Shown: positions 1 to 8,711, counted from the first letter of the stretch. The stretch is 64,000 nucleotides of DNA from Natronorubrum texcoconense (GCF_900100335.1 NZ_FNFE01000007.1:62001-126000); one strand, 5' to 3'. Notes: a model not told the origin generated them from the sequence alone. A program made the numbers and translations.

Positions 1-54
1 GAGGGCGTCTGGAGCGATTCCTGAATCCGAGGTGAACGGACGAGTTCGAGTGCG

Positions 55-978
55 TTACAGGCCGTCGATAATCTCGTCGGCGAACGTCGCCAGCGCCGCC
101 TCCCGATCGTCGTTCTGGATCCCGACGATCGCGTGATCGAGCCCGTACTCCTCGAGCCGTCGGAAGTAGTCCCGAAACCACTCGATCCCCGCGTGAAAGC
201 CCAGATGTAGCGGTTCGGGCTCAGCCGTCGGCTCGTCGGCCAACTCGACCCGGACGGCGATCGAGAACGGCTTCTCGTCCGTCCGCTCCCGCCAGTCCGC
301 GAGGTAGCTCTCGAGCGTGCGTTCGGGAAGGTGGTAGAACAGCCAGCCGTCGCCGTGCTCGGCGATCCACTCGTCGGACTGCCGCGAGTTGCCGGTCGGG
401 AGGAGCGGGATCGTCTCCTCGACGGGGTTCGGCACCACCTCGAGGTCGCCCTCGAGTCGCCCCCACTCGCCCTCGATAGTCGGGTACTCCTCGCGCCAGA
501 CGGTTCGGATCGCCTCGTACCGCTCGCGAAACGCCCGGCCGCGCTCCTCGCGGTCGACGTCAAAAGCAGGGTACTCGGGGTCGCGGTCGCCGGAGGCGAC
601 GCCCAGGACGAGTCGGCCGCCCGAGAGCTGATCGACCGTCGCGGCCGATTTTGCGACGTGGATCGGATGACGGAGCGTAAGCACGACGCTCGAGGTCCCC
701 AGCGCGATCTCGTCGGTGTGGGCGGCGACGTGGGAGAGCCACGGCCAGGTGTCGAACGTTTGGCCGGCATCGCCAAATTTGGGCCAGTAGGTCGGCACGT
801 CGCGCGCCCAGAGGCCGTCGAAACCGACGGCTTCCGCGTGTTTCGCGAGCCGAATCTCTTCGGCGACGTCCGGCGTCGAGCGATTCGCGCCCGTGAGCGG
901 AAAGCCCGCGCCGAAGGTCAGGCCGTCGCGGTCGAACAGTCGTCGGTAGCCCTCGTTTTCGTGTCCCCGGGTCGGCAT
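55..978 (-). CDS. LLM-class flavin-dependent oxidoreductase (luciferase-like monooxygenase)
   Basis: A 307-residue protein of the bacterial-luciferase-like TIM-barrel family, which uses reduced FMN or F420 to oxidise small organic substrates. The N-terminus carries the family pattern of substrate-loop residues after the first strand (FGAGFPLTGAN). The mid-region stretch SGGRLVLGVASGDRDPEY matches the conserved GR-x-LGV-GxG turn. An internal GNSRQSDEWIAEHGDGW segment corresponds to the late cofactor-binding strand. The ATG at 978 gives a full-length family member. The gene stands alone; upstream lies the repeat-filled gap before the M42 peptidase gene. The substrate cannot be read from sequence. 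A second, distinct family member lies at 48.4-49.4 kb. Confidence 0.88.
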   Translation of the reverse strand: MPTRGHENEGYRRLFDRDGLTFGAGFPLTGANRSTPDVAEEIRLAKHAEAVGFDGLWARDVPTYWPKFGDAGQTFDTWPWLSHVAAHTDEIALGTSSVVLTLRHPIHVAKSAATVDQLSGGRLVLGVASGDRDPEYPAFDVDREERGRAFRERYEAIRTVWREEYPTIEGEWGRLEGDLEVVPNPVEETIPLLPTGNSRQSDEWIAEHGDGWLFYHLPERTLESYLADWRERTDEKPFSIAVRVELADEPTAEPEPLHLGFHAGIEWFRDYFRRLEEYGLDHAIVGIQNDDREAALATFADEIIDGL

Positions 979-1005
979 TCGCTCGAGCTATCGGCTCTGT
1001 TCGGA

Positions 1006-1115
1006 TGTCGGTACCGGTTCGGACCCGAGATCGGCTGTCGGTACCGGTTCGGACCCGAGATCGGCTGTCGGTACCGGTTCGGACCCGAGATCGGCTGTCG
1101 GTACCGGTTCGGACG
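1006..1115. repeat. Tandem repeat, 30-base unit, about 3.7 copies
   Basis: Units begin at 1006, 1036, 1066 and 1096 (last partial). The second and third units are identical; the first differs only near its left edge. Each unit contains CGGTACCGGTTCGGACC and GAGATCGG. The array lies between the start of the flavin oxidoreductase gene (978) and the palindromic element at 1146. Because 30 is a multiple of three, open frames run through it on both strands, but these have no gene-like composition. Confidence 0.97.
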
Positions 1116-1145
1116 AGACACCAGTTCGCGTGCGAGCGCCGAGAG

Positions 1146-1230
1146 TCATACTGTTTGCTGTAAGTCATTTCCAGTGGGACCGCGACCGTCTTGCGAACCC
1201 ACCGGTACATCGGTACAGCAAACCGTATCA
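1146..1230. repeat. Palindromic dispersed element, copy A (REP/MITE-like)
   Basis: The ends form an imperfect terminal inverted repeat: ATACTGTTTGCTGTA at 1148-1162 against TACAGCAAACCGTAT at 1214-1228 (14 of 15 pair). The interior holds a second stem, GTGGG..CGC against GCG..CCCAC, around a loop containing GACCGTC. A related copy with the same architecture lies at 60971-61056. The right end, CCGTATCA, supplies the TGA stop codon of the minus-strand M42 gene. Confidence 0.85.
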
Positions 1231-2289
1231 GATATCGACGGCGAACGGCGCGAACTCGTGTGCGTCGCTCGCGAACGCGCCGAGGAGGGCCGCGATCTCC
1301 TCGAGGTCCTCGGTGTCGATCAGCTCCACGGGGGTGTGCATGTACCGGTTAGGCACGCTGACGACCTGCGAGGGGATGCCGCCGGCCGCCGTAAAGAAGC
1401 CGTCGGCGTCGGTTCCCGTTCCGAGCCCGAGCGCTTCGACCTGCACGGCGATCTCGCGGTCGTCGGCGACCGACCGCAGCGCCTCGAAGAGCACCGGGTG
1501 GTTCGTACTCCCGCGTCCCAGCGCCGGCCCCTCGCCGAGTTCCATCTGACTCGTCTTCTCTTTCGGTGCCGAGGGGTAGTCGACCGCGTGACCGACGTCG
1601 ACGACGACGACGGCGTCGGGCTCCAAGTCGAAGCCGACCATCTGGGCCCCCTTGATCCCGACTTCCTCCTGGACGGTCGAGACGGCGTAGACGGTCGCCT
1701 CGGTGCCGGCTTCGACGGCCGACCGAAATCCTTCGGCGGCAGCCCACGTCCCGACGCGGTTGTCGAGCCCGCGGGCGGCCAGCCGCGTCTCCGAGAGCCA
1801 GGAGACCGTCGACGAGAACGTGATCGGATCGCCGACTGCGAGGCGCTCGCTCGCTTCCTCCTCGTCTTCGGCCCCGATATCGATCCAGAGGTCGGAGATC
1901 TCGGGTCCGTCGCCGTCCTCCTCCCGGAGGTGGATCGCCGTCTGGCCGACGACGCCCTCGACGGGACCGTCCGCGGCGTGAATCGTCACGTGTTGACCCT
2001 GCGAGACCGACGGATCGCTGCCGCCGATGCGGCCCGGCCTGACGAAGCCGTCGTCGTCGATCGATCTGACGATGAACCCGATCTCGTCAGCGTGTCCGGT
2101 GAGGACCACTTCGGGCGCGTCTGGATCCCCTTCGTGAACGGCGATAGCGTTCCCGTAGGCATCCGTTCGCACGTCGTCCGCAAACTGTTCGACGTAGTCC
2201 AGCCAGACGCGCTGACCGCGCGTTTCGTAGCCCGACGGGGAGGGCGTCTCGAGCAGTTCGACGAGGAAGTCACGCGATGAAGCGTCCAT
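1228..2289 (-). CDS. M42-family metallopeptidase (tetrahedral aminopeptidase type)
   Basis: A 353-residue cytosolic dinuclear-metal exopeptidase that trims peptides from protein turnover. Visible M42 residues are H66 and D68 in GHADEIG, the bridging D176 in LDNRVG, the catalytic pair E208-E209 in VQEEVG, D231 in VDVGHAVDYP, and H318 in NRYMHTP. All metal ligands and the general base are therefore present and the enzyme should be active. Length matches the family (about 350). The TGA stop is formed by the end of the palindromic element. A TATA-like box about 24 bases before the ATG suggests a leaderless transcript. Confidence 0.95.
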   Translation of the reverse strand: MDASSRDFLVELLETPSPSGYETRGQRVWLDYVEQFADDVRTDAYGNAIAVHEGDPDAPEVVLTGHADEIGFIVRSIDDDGFVRPGRIGGSDPSVSQGQHVTIHAADGPVEGVVGQTAIHLREEDGDGPEISDLWIDIGAEDEEEASERLAVGDPITFSSTVSWLSETRLAARGLDNRVGTWAAAEGFRSAVEAGTEATVYAVSTVQEEVGIKGAQMVGFDLEPDAVVVVDVGHAVDYPSAPKEKTSQMELGEGPALGRGSTNHPVLFEALRSVADDREIAVQVEALGLGTGTDADGFFTAAGGIPSQVVSVPNRYMHTPVELIDTEDLEEIAALLGAFASDAHEFAPFAVDI

Positions 2290-2306
2290 AGCCGACTCTT
2301 ACGGGC

Positions 2307-2320
2307 GATAAATAAATATC
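2307..2320 (-). promoter_or_regulatory. TATA box for the M42 peptidase gene
   Basis: On the minus strand the AT-only stretch GATATTTATTTATC is centred about 24 bases before the ATG at 2289. This is the spacing expected when transcription starts at or next to the start codon. Confidence 0.6.
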
Positions 2321-2347
2321 ATCGGCTATCGAGTTCTCGCGGACAAC

Positions 2348-2353
2348 AAAAAA
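2348..2353 (-). terminator. Oligo-T terminator after aconitase
   Basis: Read on the minus strand, a run of six T lies about 33 bases after the aconitase stop codon (2386). Short T tracts are the usual archaeal termination signal. Confidence 0.45.
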
Positions 2354-2385
2354 TCGAACCGGTGTCGCTCGCTGCAGCGAGTCGA

Positions 2386-4356
2386 TCAGTCGTCAGCGGG
2401 AGTTCCGGCGCTGCCGCCTTCGGCCTGGTCTTTCGTCCAGGAGAGCTTGCCACCGGCCGCGAGGATTGCACGTTCGCGTTCGGAGGCGTCCAGCGTCGCG
2501 GTGTACTCGTCGCCGTTGACGAGGACCGTGAACTCCTCCTGACCGCTGGTGACGGCGTCGTAGACGTCGTCGTCGATCTCGATCTCGTCGCCCTGATCGA
2601 TCGCGTCGTAGGTGTCCTCGTCGATCGTCAGCGGGACGATCCCGAAGTTAAAGAGGTTCGCGCGGTGGATCCGGGCGAAGCTCTGTGCGAGGACGCCTTC
2701 GATGCCCAGATACATCGGACAGAGGGCGGCGTGCTCACGCGAGGAGCCCTGGCCGTAGTTCTCGCCGGCGACGAGGAAGCCGCCGTCGGCGTCCAGCGCG
2801 CGCTGTGCGAAGGTGTCGTCGACGCGCGAGAGCGTGAACTCGCTCAGTTTGGGGACGTTCGACCGGTACATCAGGATGTCCTGGGTTGCAGGGATGATGT
2901 GGTCGGTCGTGATGTTGTCCTCCATCTTGAGCAGCGCTTCGCCCTTGATTTCGGAGCCGAGCTGGTCTTTCAGCGGGACGTCGCCGATGTTCGGACCCTT
3001 GATGAGTTCGTCGTCGACGGCCTCGTCGGGGGCGATGAGGTCCGTCTTGGAGCCGTCGTACTCGTCGGGAAGCTCGACGCCGGGGGCCTCGAGGTCGCCG
3101 AGTTCGTCGGCGAGGTTCCGTGGATCGATGATCTCGCCCTTGAGCGCGGCCGCGGCCGCGACCTCCGGCGAACAGAGGTAGACGTTGTCGTCTTCGATCC
3201 CGGAGCGACCCTCGAAGTTGCGGTTGAAGGTTCGCAGCGAGACGGAGTCCGAAGCCGGAACGTGACCGATGCCGATACACGCACCACAGGTGGCCTCGGA
3301 GAAGTTGACGCCAGCGGCCATCATCTCCGCGACCCAGCCCTCGCGGGCGAGCATCTCGGAGGCCTGCTTGGAGCCGGGCGCGACGATCGTCTCGGTCTCC
3401 ATCGAGGTCTCGCGACCCTCGAGCATCTTGGCGACGGGGAGGATGTCCTCGTAGCCGCCGTTCGTACAGGAGCCGACGATGACCTGCTCGACGGATTCGC
3501 CTTCGACTTCGCTGACGGGGACGACCTTGTCGGGCATCGAGGGCTGTGCGATCAGCGGCTCGAGGTCCGAGAGGTCGACGACGATCTCGTCGTCGTACTC
3601 GGCGTCGTCGTCGGGCTGGAGTTCGACGTACTCGTCGCCGCGGCCGACGCGCTCGAGGTAATCTTCGGTCTGGTGGTCGGTTGGGAAGATCGACGTCGTC
3701 GCGCCGAGTTCGGTTCCCATGTTGGTGATCGTCATCCGCTCGGGTGCGGTGAGCGACTCGACGCCGGGACCGGTGTACTCGAGGATCTTGCCGACGCCGC
3801 CTTTGACGGAGAGGCGACGGAGCAGCTCCAAGATGACGTCCTTCGCGGTGGCCCACTCGGGGAGTTCGCCCTCGAGACGGACGCTGACGATCTCGGGCAT
3901 CTCGATGTAGTACGGTGCGCCGCCCATGGCGACGGTGACGTCGATGCCGCCGGAGCCGATGGCGAGTTCGCCGATTCCGCCGGGGGTCGGGGTGTGGCTG
4001 TCGGAGCCGAGCAGCGTCTTGCCGGGGGCGGCGAAGTTCTCGCGGTGAACGTTGTGACAGATACCGTTACCGGGGCGAGAGAAATGAGCGCCGTAGGTGC
4101 CGGCCGCAGAGCGGAGGAAACGGTGATCGTCGGTGTTCTTAAAGTCGAACTGGTAGGTCTGGTGGTCGCAGTACTGGGCTGCGATCTCGGTCTGTACCTC
4201 GTCCAGTCCCATCGCTTCGAACTGGAGCCAGACCATCGTTCCGGTCGTGTCTTGGGTAAGTACCTGGTCGATCTCGATCCCGATCTCCTCGCCGGTCTCG
4301 AGTTCGCCCTCGACGAGGTGGTCGTCGAGAATCTTCTCGGTGAGAGTTTGTCCCAT
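2386..4356 (-). CDS. acn: Aconitate hydratase
   Basis: A 656-residue 4Fe-4S enzyme that interconverts citrate and isocitrate in the TCA cycle. Motifs in order: GSDSHTPTPGGIG of the active site, the first cluster cysteine in VGSCTNGG (about residue 295), and two more in ATCGACIGIG (about 355-359). The C-terminal swivel domain follows, with NYGQGSSREHAAL (about residue 538). The length is that of the shorter AcnA-like lineage common in haloarchaea. A minus-strand ATTTAT element 27-36 bases upstream of the ATG is a plausible TATA box. The gene appears monocistronic. Confidence 0.97.
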   Translation of the reverse strand: MGQTLTEKILDDHLVEGELETGEEIGIEIDQVLTQDTTGTMVWLQFEAMGLDEVQTEIAAQYCDHQTYQFDFKNTDDHRFLRSAAGTYGAHFSRPGNGICHNVHRENFAAPGKTLLGSDSHTPTPGGIGELAIGSGGIDVTVAMGGAPYYIEMPEIVSVRLEGELPEWATAKDVILELLRRLSVKGGVGKILEYTGPGVESLTAPERMTITNMGTELGATTSIFPTDHQTEDYLERVGRGDEYVELQPDDDAEYDDEIVVDLSDLEPLIAQPSMPDKVVPVSEVEGESVEQVIVGSCTNGGYEDILPVAKMLEGRETSMETETIVAPGSKQASEMLAREGWVAEMMAAGVNFSEATCGACIGIGHVPASDSVSLRTFNRNFEGRSGIEDDNVYLCSPEVAAAAALKGEIIDPRNLADELGDLEAPGVELPDEYDGSKTDLIAPDEAVDDELIKGPNIGDVPLKDQLGSEIKGEALLKMEDNITTDHIIPATQDILMYRSNVPKLSEFTLSRVDDTFAQRALDADGGFLVAGENYGQGSSREHAALCPMYLGIEGVLAQSFARIHRANLFNFGIVPLTIDEDTYDAIDQGDEIEIDDDVYDAVTSGQEEFTVLVNGDEYTATLDASERERAILAAGGKLSWTKDQAEGGSAGTPADD

Positions 4357-4719
4357 AGCACCCAGAACTCGGCTTTCCGTCGTGATAAATCCAGCGTGTT
4401 TTGGCGAGGCGTCGTCCGTTTTCGGGCCAGGAAACAGCTACTCTTCGAGTAAATGTTACCACGCGAGTGGACGTTCGTCCGGGGGATTCCGATTCGACGA
4501 TACTAACGTTCCAATACCGACGATTTTCTCCGTCTCTTGGATGTCACGCGTTCGAGTCGGCGTTCGATCGAGTCGCTCGTACTCGTGTTCGATCGATTCG
4601 CTCGAGTCCCGACAGCCGACACGAGTACAGTCCCACGCTCGGTTGCACAGCCCGCCTGTGTATCCGCCCCCTGCTCCCGAACGGATACGCTTTTCTCGGT
4701 TCCGTGGCGTTGTCAGCAC
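4357..4719. other. Divergent intergenic region, aconitase / dUTPase
   Basis: This 363-base stretch holds the two divergent promoters: a TATA-like GGATTTATC at about 4383-4392 for aconitase and GGATACGCTTTT at 4684-4695 for the plus-strand gene. I see no credible small gene or RNA in between. Confidence 0.5.
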
Positions 4720-5202
4720 ATGTTCCGCTCCGGTGCATTCGTCGCCGACCATATCTCGCCGACGTCCGACGATCAGATCCAGCCCAACGGCGTCGACCTG
4801 ACGCTCGACGTCGTCTTCGAACAGCTCGAACCGGGTCGCATCGGCCGGGACGGGAAAGAGGTCGGCGACCGCATCGCCCGTCCGCTCGAGGAACTCGAGA
4901 AGAAAGATCCCGACACCTACTATCTCCCGGAAGGAGCCTACGTCGCCCGCTACGGCGAGCGAATCGCGATCCCCGAGGGCCACATCGGCTTCGTCTACCC
5001 CCGCTCGTCGCTGATGCGTAACTCGTGCATGCTGAACACGGCCGTCTGGGACGCCGGCTACGAGGGCCGCGGCGAGGGCCTGTTGCAGGTCCACCACGAC
5101 GTCGAGATCGAGCGCGGCGCACGGATCGCCCAGCTCGTCTTCGCCGAAGCGAACCACGAGGACGTCTACGACGGCAGCTATCAGCGCGAGAACCTCGAGT
5201 AG
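4720..5202 (+). CDS. dut: dUTP diphosphatase / dCTP-deaminase-fold nucleotide hydrolase
   Basis: A 160-residue enzyme of the trimeric dUTPase/dCTP-deaminase superfamily, which keeps dUTP out of DNA and provides dUMP. Shared motifs are QPNGVDLTL near the N-terminus, the phosphate-binding YPRSSLMRN, NTAVWDAGYEGRGEG (motif 3) and ARIAQLVF. The ATG at 4720 is chosen because it begins the conserved domain and has a TATA-like element about 30 bases before it; upstream codons in the same frame look non-coding. Whether it hydrolyses dUTP, deaminates dCTP or does both cannot be decided here; haloarchaeal homologues are usually named dUTPase. Confidence 0.88.
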   Translation: MFRSGAFVADHISPTSDDQIQPNGVDLTLDVVFEQLEPGRIGRDGKEVGDRIARPLEELEKKDPDTYYLPEGAYVARYGERIAIPEGHIGFVYPRSSLMRNSCMLNTAVWDAGYEGRGEGLLQVHHDVEIERGARIAQLVFAEANHEDVYDGSYQRENLE

Positions 5203-5216
5203 TCGATCACCGACGG

Positions 5217-5226
5217 TTTTGTTTTT
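5217..5226 (+). terminator. Oligo-T terminator after the dUTPase gene
   Basis: TTTTGTTTTT begins 15 bases after the stop codon. It also overlaps the end of the converging minus-strand gene. Confidence 0.55.
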
Positions 5227-7429
5227 ACGCGTCTGGGTCGAACGCCGCCTGGACGGTCTCGTAGCCGCGTTTCAGCCGCTCCGTGTACGCCGGTTCGGTC
5301 CATGTCGGCGGCTCGTACGCGCCCGAACGGAGCCGGTCGCCCTCGAGTCCCGGAACGGCGTGGGTGAGGTTCGTTTCGCCGTCGATCGACGTCGCAGTCC
5401 CGTCCTCGCGCGGCCGGTAGGTCGTCGCGGCGACCGAAATCTCTCGAAACGACGCGTCGGTCTCGAGCGATTCCGCCCAGACGTCGCCGAGTCGCCGCCG
5501 CTGGCTCGGATCAGAGACGTTGAGCAGGAGCCAGGGAAGTCGAAGCTCGATCGCGTTCGTCGACGGCGAGACGTGAACGTCGGTGAGCGAGTCGGAGTCA
5601 GGAGCGTCGGGGTTGCCGTTTCCGAACCGGAGGCGGCCGGTTTCGACGGCGTCGAAGGGGACTTCCTTCCCGGTCGGCGGAACCGTGTACCCGCGGTTGA
5701 GAACCATCCGAATCGGCGTGAACCGACCGCTATCGTGCTCGCGGTAGGCGTCCACGTCGAGTCCCGCTTCTTCCCCATAGCGGGCCGCGAACGCGTCGTA
5801 GTACGCGTCGACGGTTACCCGGGAGTCGTCCGGGCCAGCCAACCGGACGAGGAAGTCCATCGGCGCCGTGCGGGCCGCGGTTCCGTGGGGGAGCGTCGTA
5901 TTTCCGCGGCCAGTGAGCCCGAGGGCGACGAGGACGGTCGTTTCCTCCCAGTCGATAGCCGACCCGAGGTCGGCGAACTCGAGTCGGATGGAGAGATATG
6001 CCTCGTCGCTCGTGACCCGGACCGCAGTGAGTTCGCGGGACGCGTCCGCGCCGTCGTCGAGTCGCCGCGGCGAGTCGGCGGGAGTGAGCGTCGTCGCGTC
6101 CACCCAGTCGTCGCTCGAGCCGTCGAGGGAGACGGCAGTCGCCGGATCGAACGCCAGGAGACCGAACCGCTGCTCGGGCGTCTGGACGTTCGACCAGAAC
6201 GGCCGCCGGTCGGGATCGGAGAACTGCTGGAGGTTCCAGGTCCGTTTGAACCACTCGTCTTGCCAGGTAAAGACGAGCGCGCCAGCCGCGCCGACCGCTC
6301 GAATATCTTCGTACATGTCGGCGACGATTCGGCCCTGTTCCCGTTCGGTGTGGGCACCCTGATCGCGCCCGTGAACGTCTCGGTGAGCGATCCCTCGAGA
6401 GGCGGGCACGCCGAACTCGGCGACCACTAGCGGATGCTCGGTCGTCTCGACGAGGTCGTCGAGGTAACCAGCGTAGCTGTTCGGATCGCCGCGGTGATCG
6501 ACGTAGTCGACGTACTTCGGGGTCTCGTTCAACAGGTCGGGATAGTAGGGGTAGACGTGGTAGGCCGCGAACGTTCCCGCCTCGAAGTCGGACGTCGGGA
6601 CCAGCGCGTCGGGATCGATCGTGACCGCGTCTTCCATCGGGAACGGCTCGTAGGGGTGCTCGAGCGGATCGGTCGTCACCCAGTTGGTGAACGTAACCGG
6701 CCGCTGGACCCCGTACTCCGCGGTTTCGTAGGCGACGGTGGCATCCAATCCACCGGCGAGCCAGCGCTCGAACGGCCGTTCGGTCGTCGACCGGAGGTAC
6801 GTCCCCTCGTACTTGCCGGGTTCGTTTCGGTCGTTCGTCTCGAGGACGACCGCAGGCGGCCACTCGATACCGGCGATGTAGCCCAGCACGTAGTTGCTGA
6901 CGTCGGTATCGAACGTTCCGTGAGCCAGCCCCGGCCGGTCGGGGAGCGTCGCCGCGCCGTGAACGACGTCGACGACCGTTCGAAGGCCGTCCGCGAGTTC
7001 GTCCGAGAGCCGGAACGCGTCGCCGGCGTCGTGGAGTCGCTGTTCGCCGATCCAGTTTCCGTGAAGCAGATAGAGGGGATCGTCCGCGCGGCGGTTGTAC
7101 GCGGCAAGGGCCTCGTAGAACGCCGGCGGATGGATGGTGTAGACTCGAATCGCGGTCGCGTTCAGTTCGCCGATAGCCTCGAGCCAGCGATCGTACTCCT
7201 CGCGGGTAATAGCGGCTTCGCCGGGGAATCGGCCCGGTTTGCCCATGCCGAGGTTGACGCCGCGGACGTCGAGGGGTTCGAACCCATCGCCCGTGTCGAA
7301 CTCGAACCCGTCGTCGCCGATTCGAAATCGGCGGTCGACGGATCGCCCCATCCTCCGCAACCGTCCACAGCCTGCAATCGAGACGGCACCGCCTATCCCT
7401 GCCAATCCGAGCAGGCTCCGTCGTCGCAT
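5225..7429 (-). CDS. Tat-exported lipoprotein, glycoside-hydrolase-like with C-terminal beta-sandwich
   Basis: A 734-residue secreted protein. RRRSLLGL followed by VSIAGC gives a twin-arginine lipoprotein signal with the lipidated Cys at residue 21. Residues about 50-420 resemble a TIM-barrel glycosidase: LDVRGVNLGMG is an entry strand, FTNWVTTDPLEHP a mid strand, and VVAEFGVPASRG carries a likely catalytic Glu near residue 337. From about residue 425, LDGSSDDWVDATTL and the strands that follow look like a CBM9/DOMON-type beta-sandwich. I cannot place it in a numbered GH family. It would act on carbohydrate at the outer face of the membrane. It converges on the dUTPase gene. Confidence 0.75.
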   Translation of the reverse strand: MRRRSLLGLAGIGGAVSIAGCGRLRRMGRSVDRRFRIGDDGFEFDTGDGFEPLDVRGVNLGMGKPGRFPGEAAITREEYDRWLEAIGELNATAIRVYTIHPPAFYEALAAYNRRADDPLYLLHGNWIGEQRLHDAGDAFRLSDELADGLRTVVDVVHGAATLPDRPGLAHGTFDTDVSNYVLGYIAGIEWPPAVVLETNDRNEPGKYEGTYLRSTTERPFERWLAGGLDATVAYETAEYGVQRPVTFTNWVTTDPLEHPYEPFPMEDAVTIDPDALVPTSDFEAGTFAAYHVYPYYPDLLNETPKYVDYVDHRGDPNSYAGYLDDLVETTEHPLVVAEFGVPASRGIAHRDVHGRDQGAHTEREQGRIVADMYEDIRAVGAAGALVFTWQDEWFKRTWNLQQFSDPDRRPFWSNVQTPEQRFGLLAFDPATAVSLDGSSDDWVDATTLTPADSPRRLDDGADASRELTAVRVTSDEAYLSIRLEFADLGSAIDWEETTVLVALGLTGRGNTTLPHGTAARTAPMDFLVRLAGPDDSRVTVDAYYDAFAARYGEEAGLDVDAYREHDSGRFTPIRMVLNRGYTVPPTGKEVPFDAVETGRLRFGNGNPDAPDSDSLTDVHVSPSTNAIELRLPWLLLNVSDPSQRRRLGDVWAESLETDASFREISVAATTYRPREDGTATSIDGETNLTHAVPGLEGDRLRSGAYEPPTWTEPAYTERLKRGYETVQAAFDPDA

Positions 7430-7616
7430 ACTGGGTACGGCGACCGAAAACGCATAAGCCTACTGTCCTGTCGACTCGAGAAACGGGACTCACAGGGTCG
7501 GCAACGGGATACGTTCTGGAAGTCAGACGAAGGCGACAGAACCAGATTCCGTGACGAACGCCATCGCGCTTCGCATACGTTTTGACCCCTGGGGCCGTCG
7601 GTCCGGACGAACCGCG

Positions 7617-8171
7617 ATGATGGCGACTACCCACGTGTTTACCGGGCTCGCCGTCGTCGCTCCCGTCGCCGCGTTGGCTCCCGAGTTCGCGGTACCGCTG
7701 GCCGTGGGGGCGATTCTCGGCGGACTCGCGCCCGATTTCGACCTCGTCTTCGCCCACCGGCGAACGCTGCACTTTCCCGTCGCCGGCGTCGCACTCGCCG
7801 TTCCGGCCGTCGCGTTCGCAGTCGCGTTTCCCTCGAGTGTTGCGGTCGCCCTCGCGACGTTCGCCGTCGCCGCCTGGCTCCACGCCGCCAGCGACGCGCT
7901 CGGCGGCGGGCCGGAGATGGATCCGTGGAACGACCGGAGCGAACGCGCCGTCTACGACCACGTTCGGAGCCGCTGGATCCGGCCGCGGCGTTGGATTCGC
8001 TACGACGGCGCGCCGGAAGACGCCGCCCTCGCCGTCGCGCTCGCCGTCCCCGCGCTGATCGTCTTCGACGGCTGGATCAGCGCAGTCGTGGTCGGCGGCA
8101 TTGCCGTCTCGCTGGCCTACGCGTTGCTCCGGCGGCGGCTGGTCGCGTGGGTGCCCGACTGGCTCGAGTGA
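7617..8171 (+). CDS. YdjM-like membrane metal-dependent hydrolase
   Basis: A protein of about 184 residues with four or five membrane segments. THVFTGLAV at the N-terminus, GGLAPDFDLVFAHRRTLHFP and a later WLHAASDALGGG follow the histidine/aspartate pattern of the PF04307 family of membrane-bound hydrolases, whose substrates are largely unknown. Two ATGs occur in tandem at 7617 and 7620; either could be used, and codons before them have no gene-like composition. It is followed after 75 bases by a CopD-like membrane gene on the same strand. Confidence 0.8.
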   Translation: MMATTHVFTGLAVVAPVAALAPEFAVPLAVGAILGGLAPDFDLVFAHRRTLHFPVAGVALAVPAVAFAVAFPSSVAVALATFAVAAWLHAASDALGGGPEMDPWNDRSERAVYDHVRSRWIRPRRWIRYDGAPEDAALAVALAVPALIVFDGWISAVVVGGIAVSLAYALLRRRLVAWVPDWLE

Positions 8172-8246
8172 CGGCGTACGGAGCCGCTGACACGACGGGA
8201 GCCGCGAGTCGGAACGCTGATACTGCCGCTTACCAAGCAACTCCGT

Positions 8247-8711
8247 ATGGTTGATACGTTCCTCGCCCAAGCGTCCCATCTCGTCTTCGCCGCGCTCTGG
8301 GCCGGCAGCGTCTGTTTCGTCGCGTTGGTCGTCCTTCCGCTCGCTCGAGACGGCGCCTTCAATACGACGAAACCACTCGAGGTCATCTCGGGCAAACTGA
8401 CGACCATTACGCGGGTGAGCGCGCTCGTCTTGCTCCTCTCGGGCGGCCACCTCGCCGGAACGCGGTACACGTCCGAGAGCCTCTTCGAGACGACGAACGG
8501 CCAACTCGTCCTCCTCATGGTCGTCCTCTGGGCCGTCCTCGCCGCGCTCGTCGAGATCGGCGCGAAGCGACTCGAGGCGGGACTCAACGGGAAGAAGCTG
8601 CGCGAGCCAGCGAGCAAGGCGCTCCCGATGTACCGCGCGGCGGCGGTCGTCTCCATCGCGTTGCTCGTCGTCGGGGGCATGATTTCGACGAACGTCGTCC
8701 GACTGCTCTGA
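8247..8711 (+). CDS. CopD-like four-helix membrane protein
   Basis: A 154-residue integral membrane protein with four hydrophobic spans, at about residues 10-32, 55-75, 85-105 and 128-150. The opening helix QASHLVFAALWAGSVCFVALVVLP resembles the first helix of CopD/DUF4149-type proteins, and GGHLAGTRYTSES follows in the loop. The CopD family is linked to copper handling, but no metal-ligand cluster is obvious here, so the function is open. It is probably co-transcribed with the hydrolase gene upstream. Confidence 0.75.
   Translation: MVDTFLAQASHLVFAALWAGSVCFVALVVLPLARDGAFNTTKPLEVISGKLTTITRVSALVLLLSGGHLAGTRYTSESLFETTNGQLVLLMVVLWAVLAALVEIGAKRLEAGLNGKKLREPASKALPMYRAAAVVSIALLVVGGMISTNVVRLL

Noticed and set aside
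1006-1115. CRISPR array
   Set aside because: Repeats are directly contiguous, 30 bases, with no spacers, and no cas genes are present. The same applies to 16966-17073.
331-2280. 649-residue plus-strand frame across the first two genes
   Set aside because: It is antisense to two well-motifed genes; high GC leaves the opposite strand open. It runs through tandem repeats and has Arg-rich, non-halophilic composition.
2362-4452. 696-residue plus-strand frame opposite aconitase
   Set aside because: It is a shadow of the strongly supported minus-strand aconitase and shows no domain of its own.
5730-8504. 924-residue minus-strand frame
   Set aside because: It spans two genes on opposite strands, is Arg-rich and has no protein-family character.
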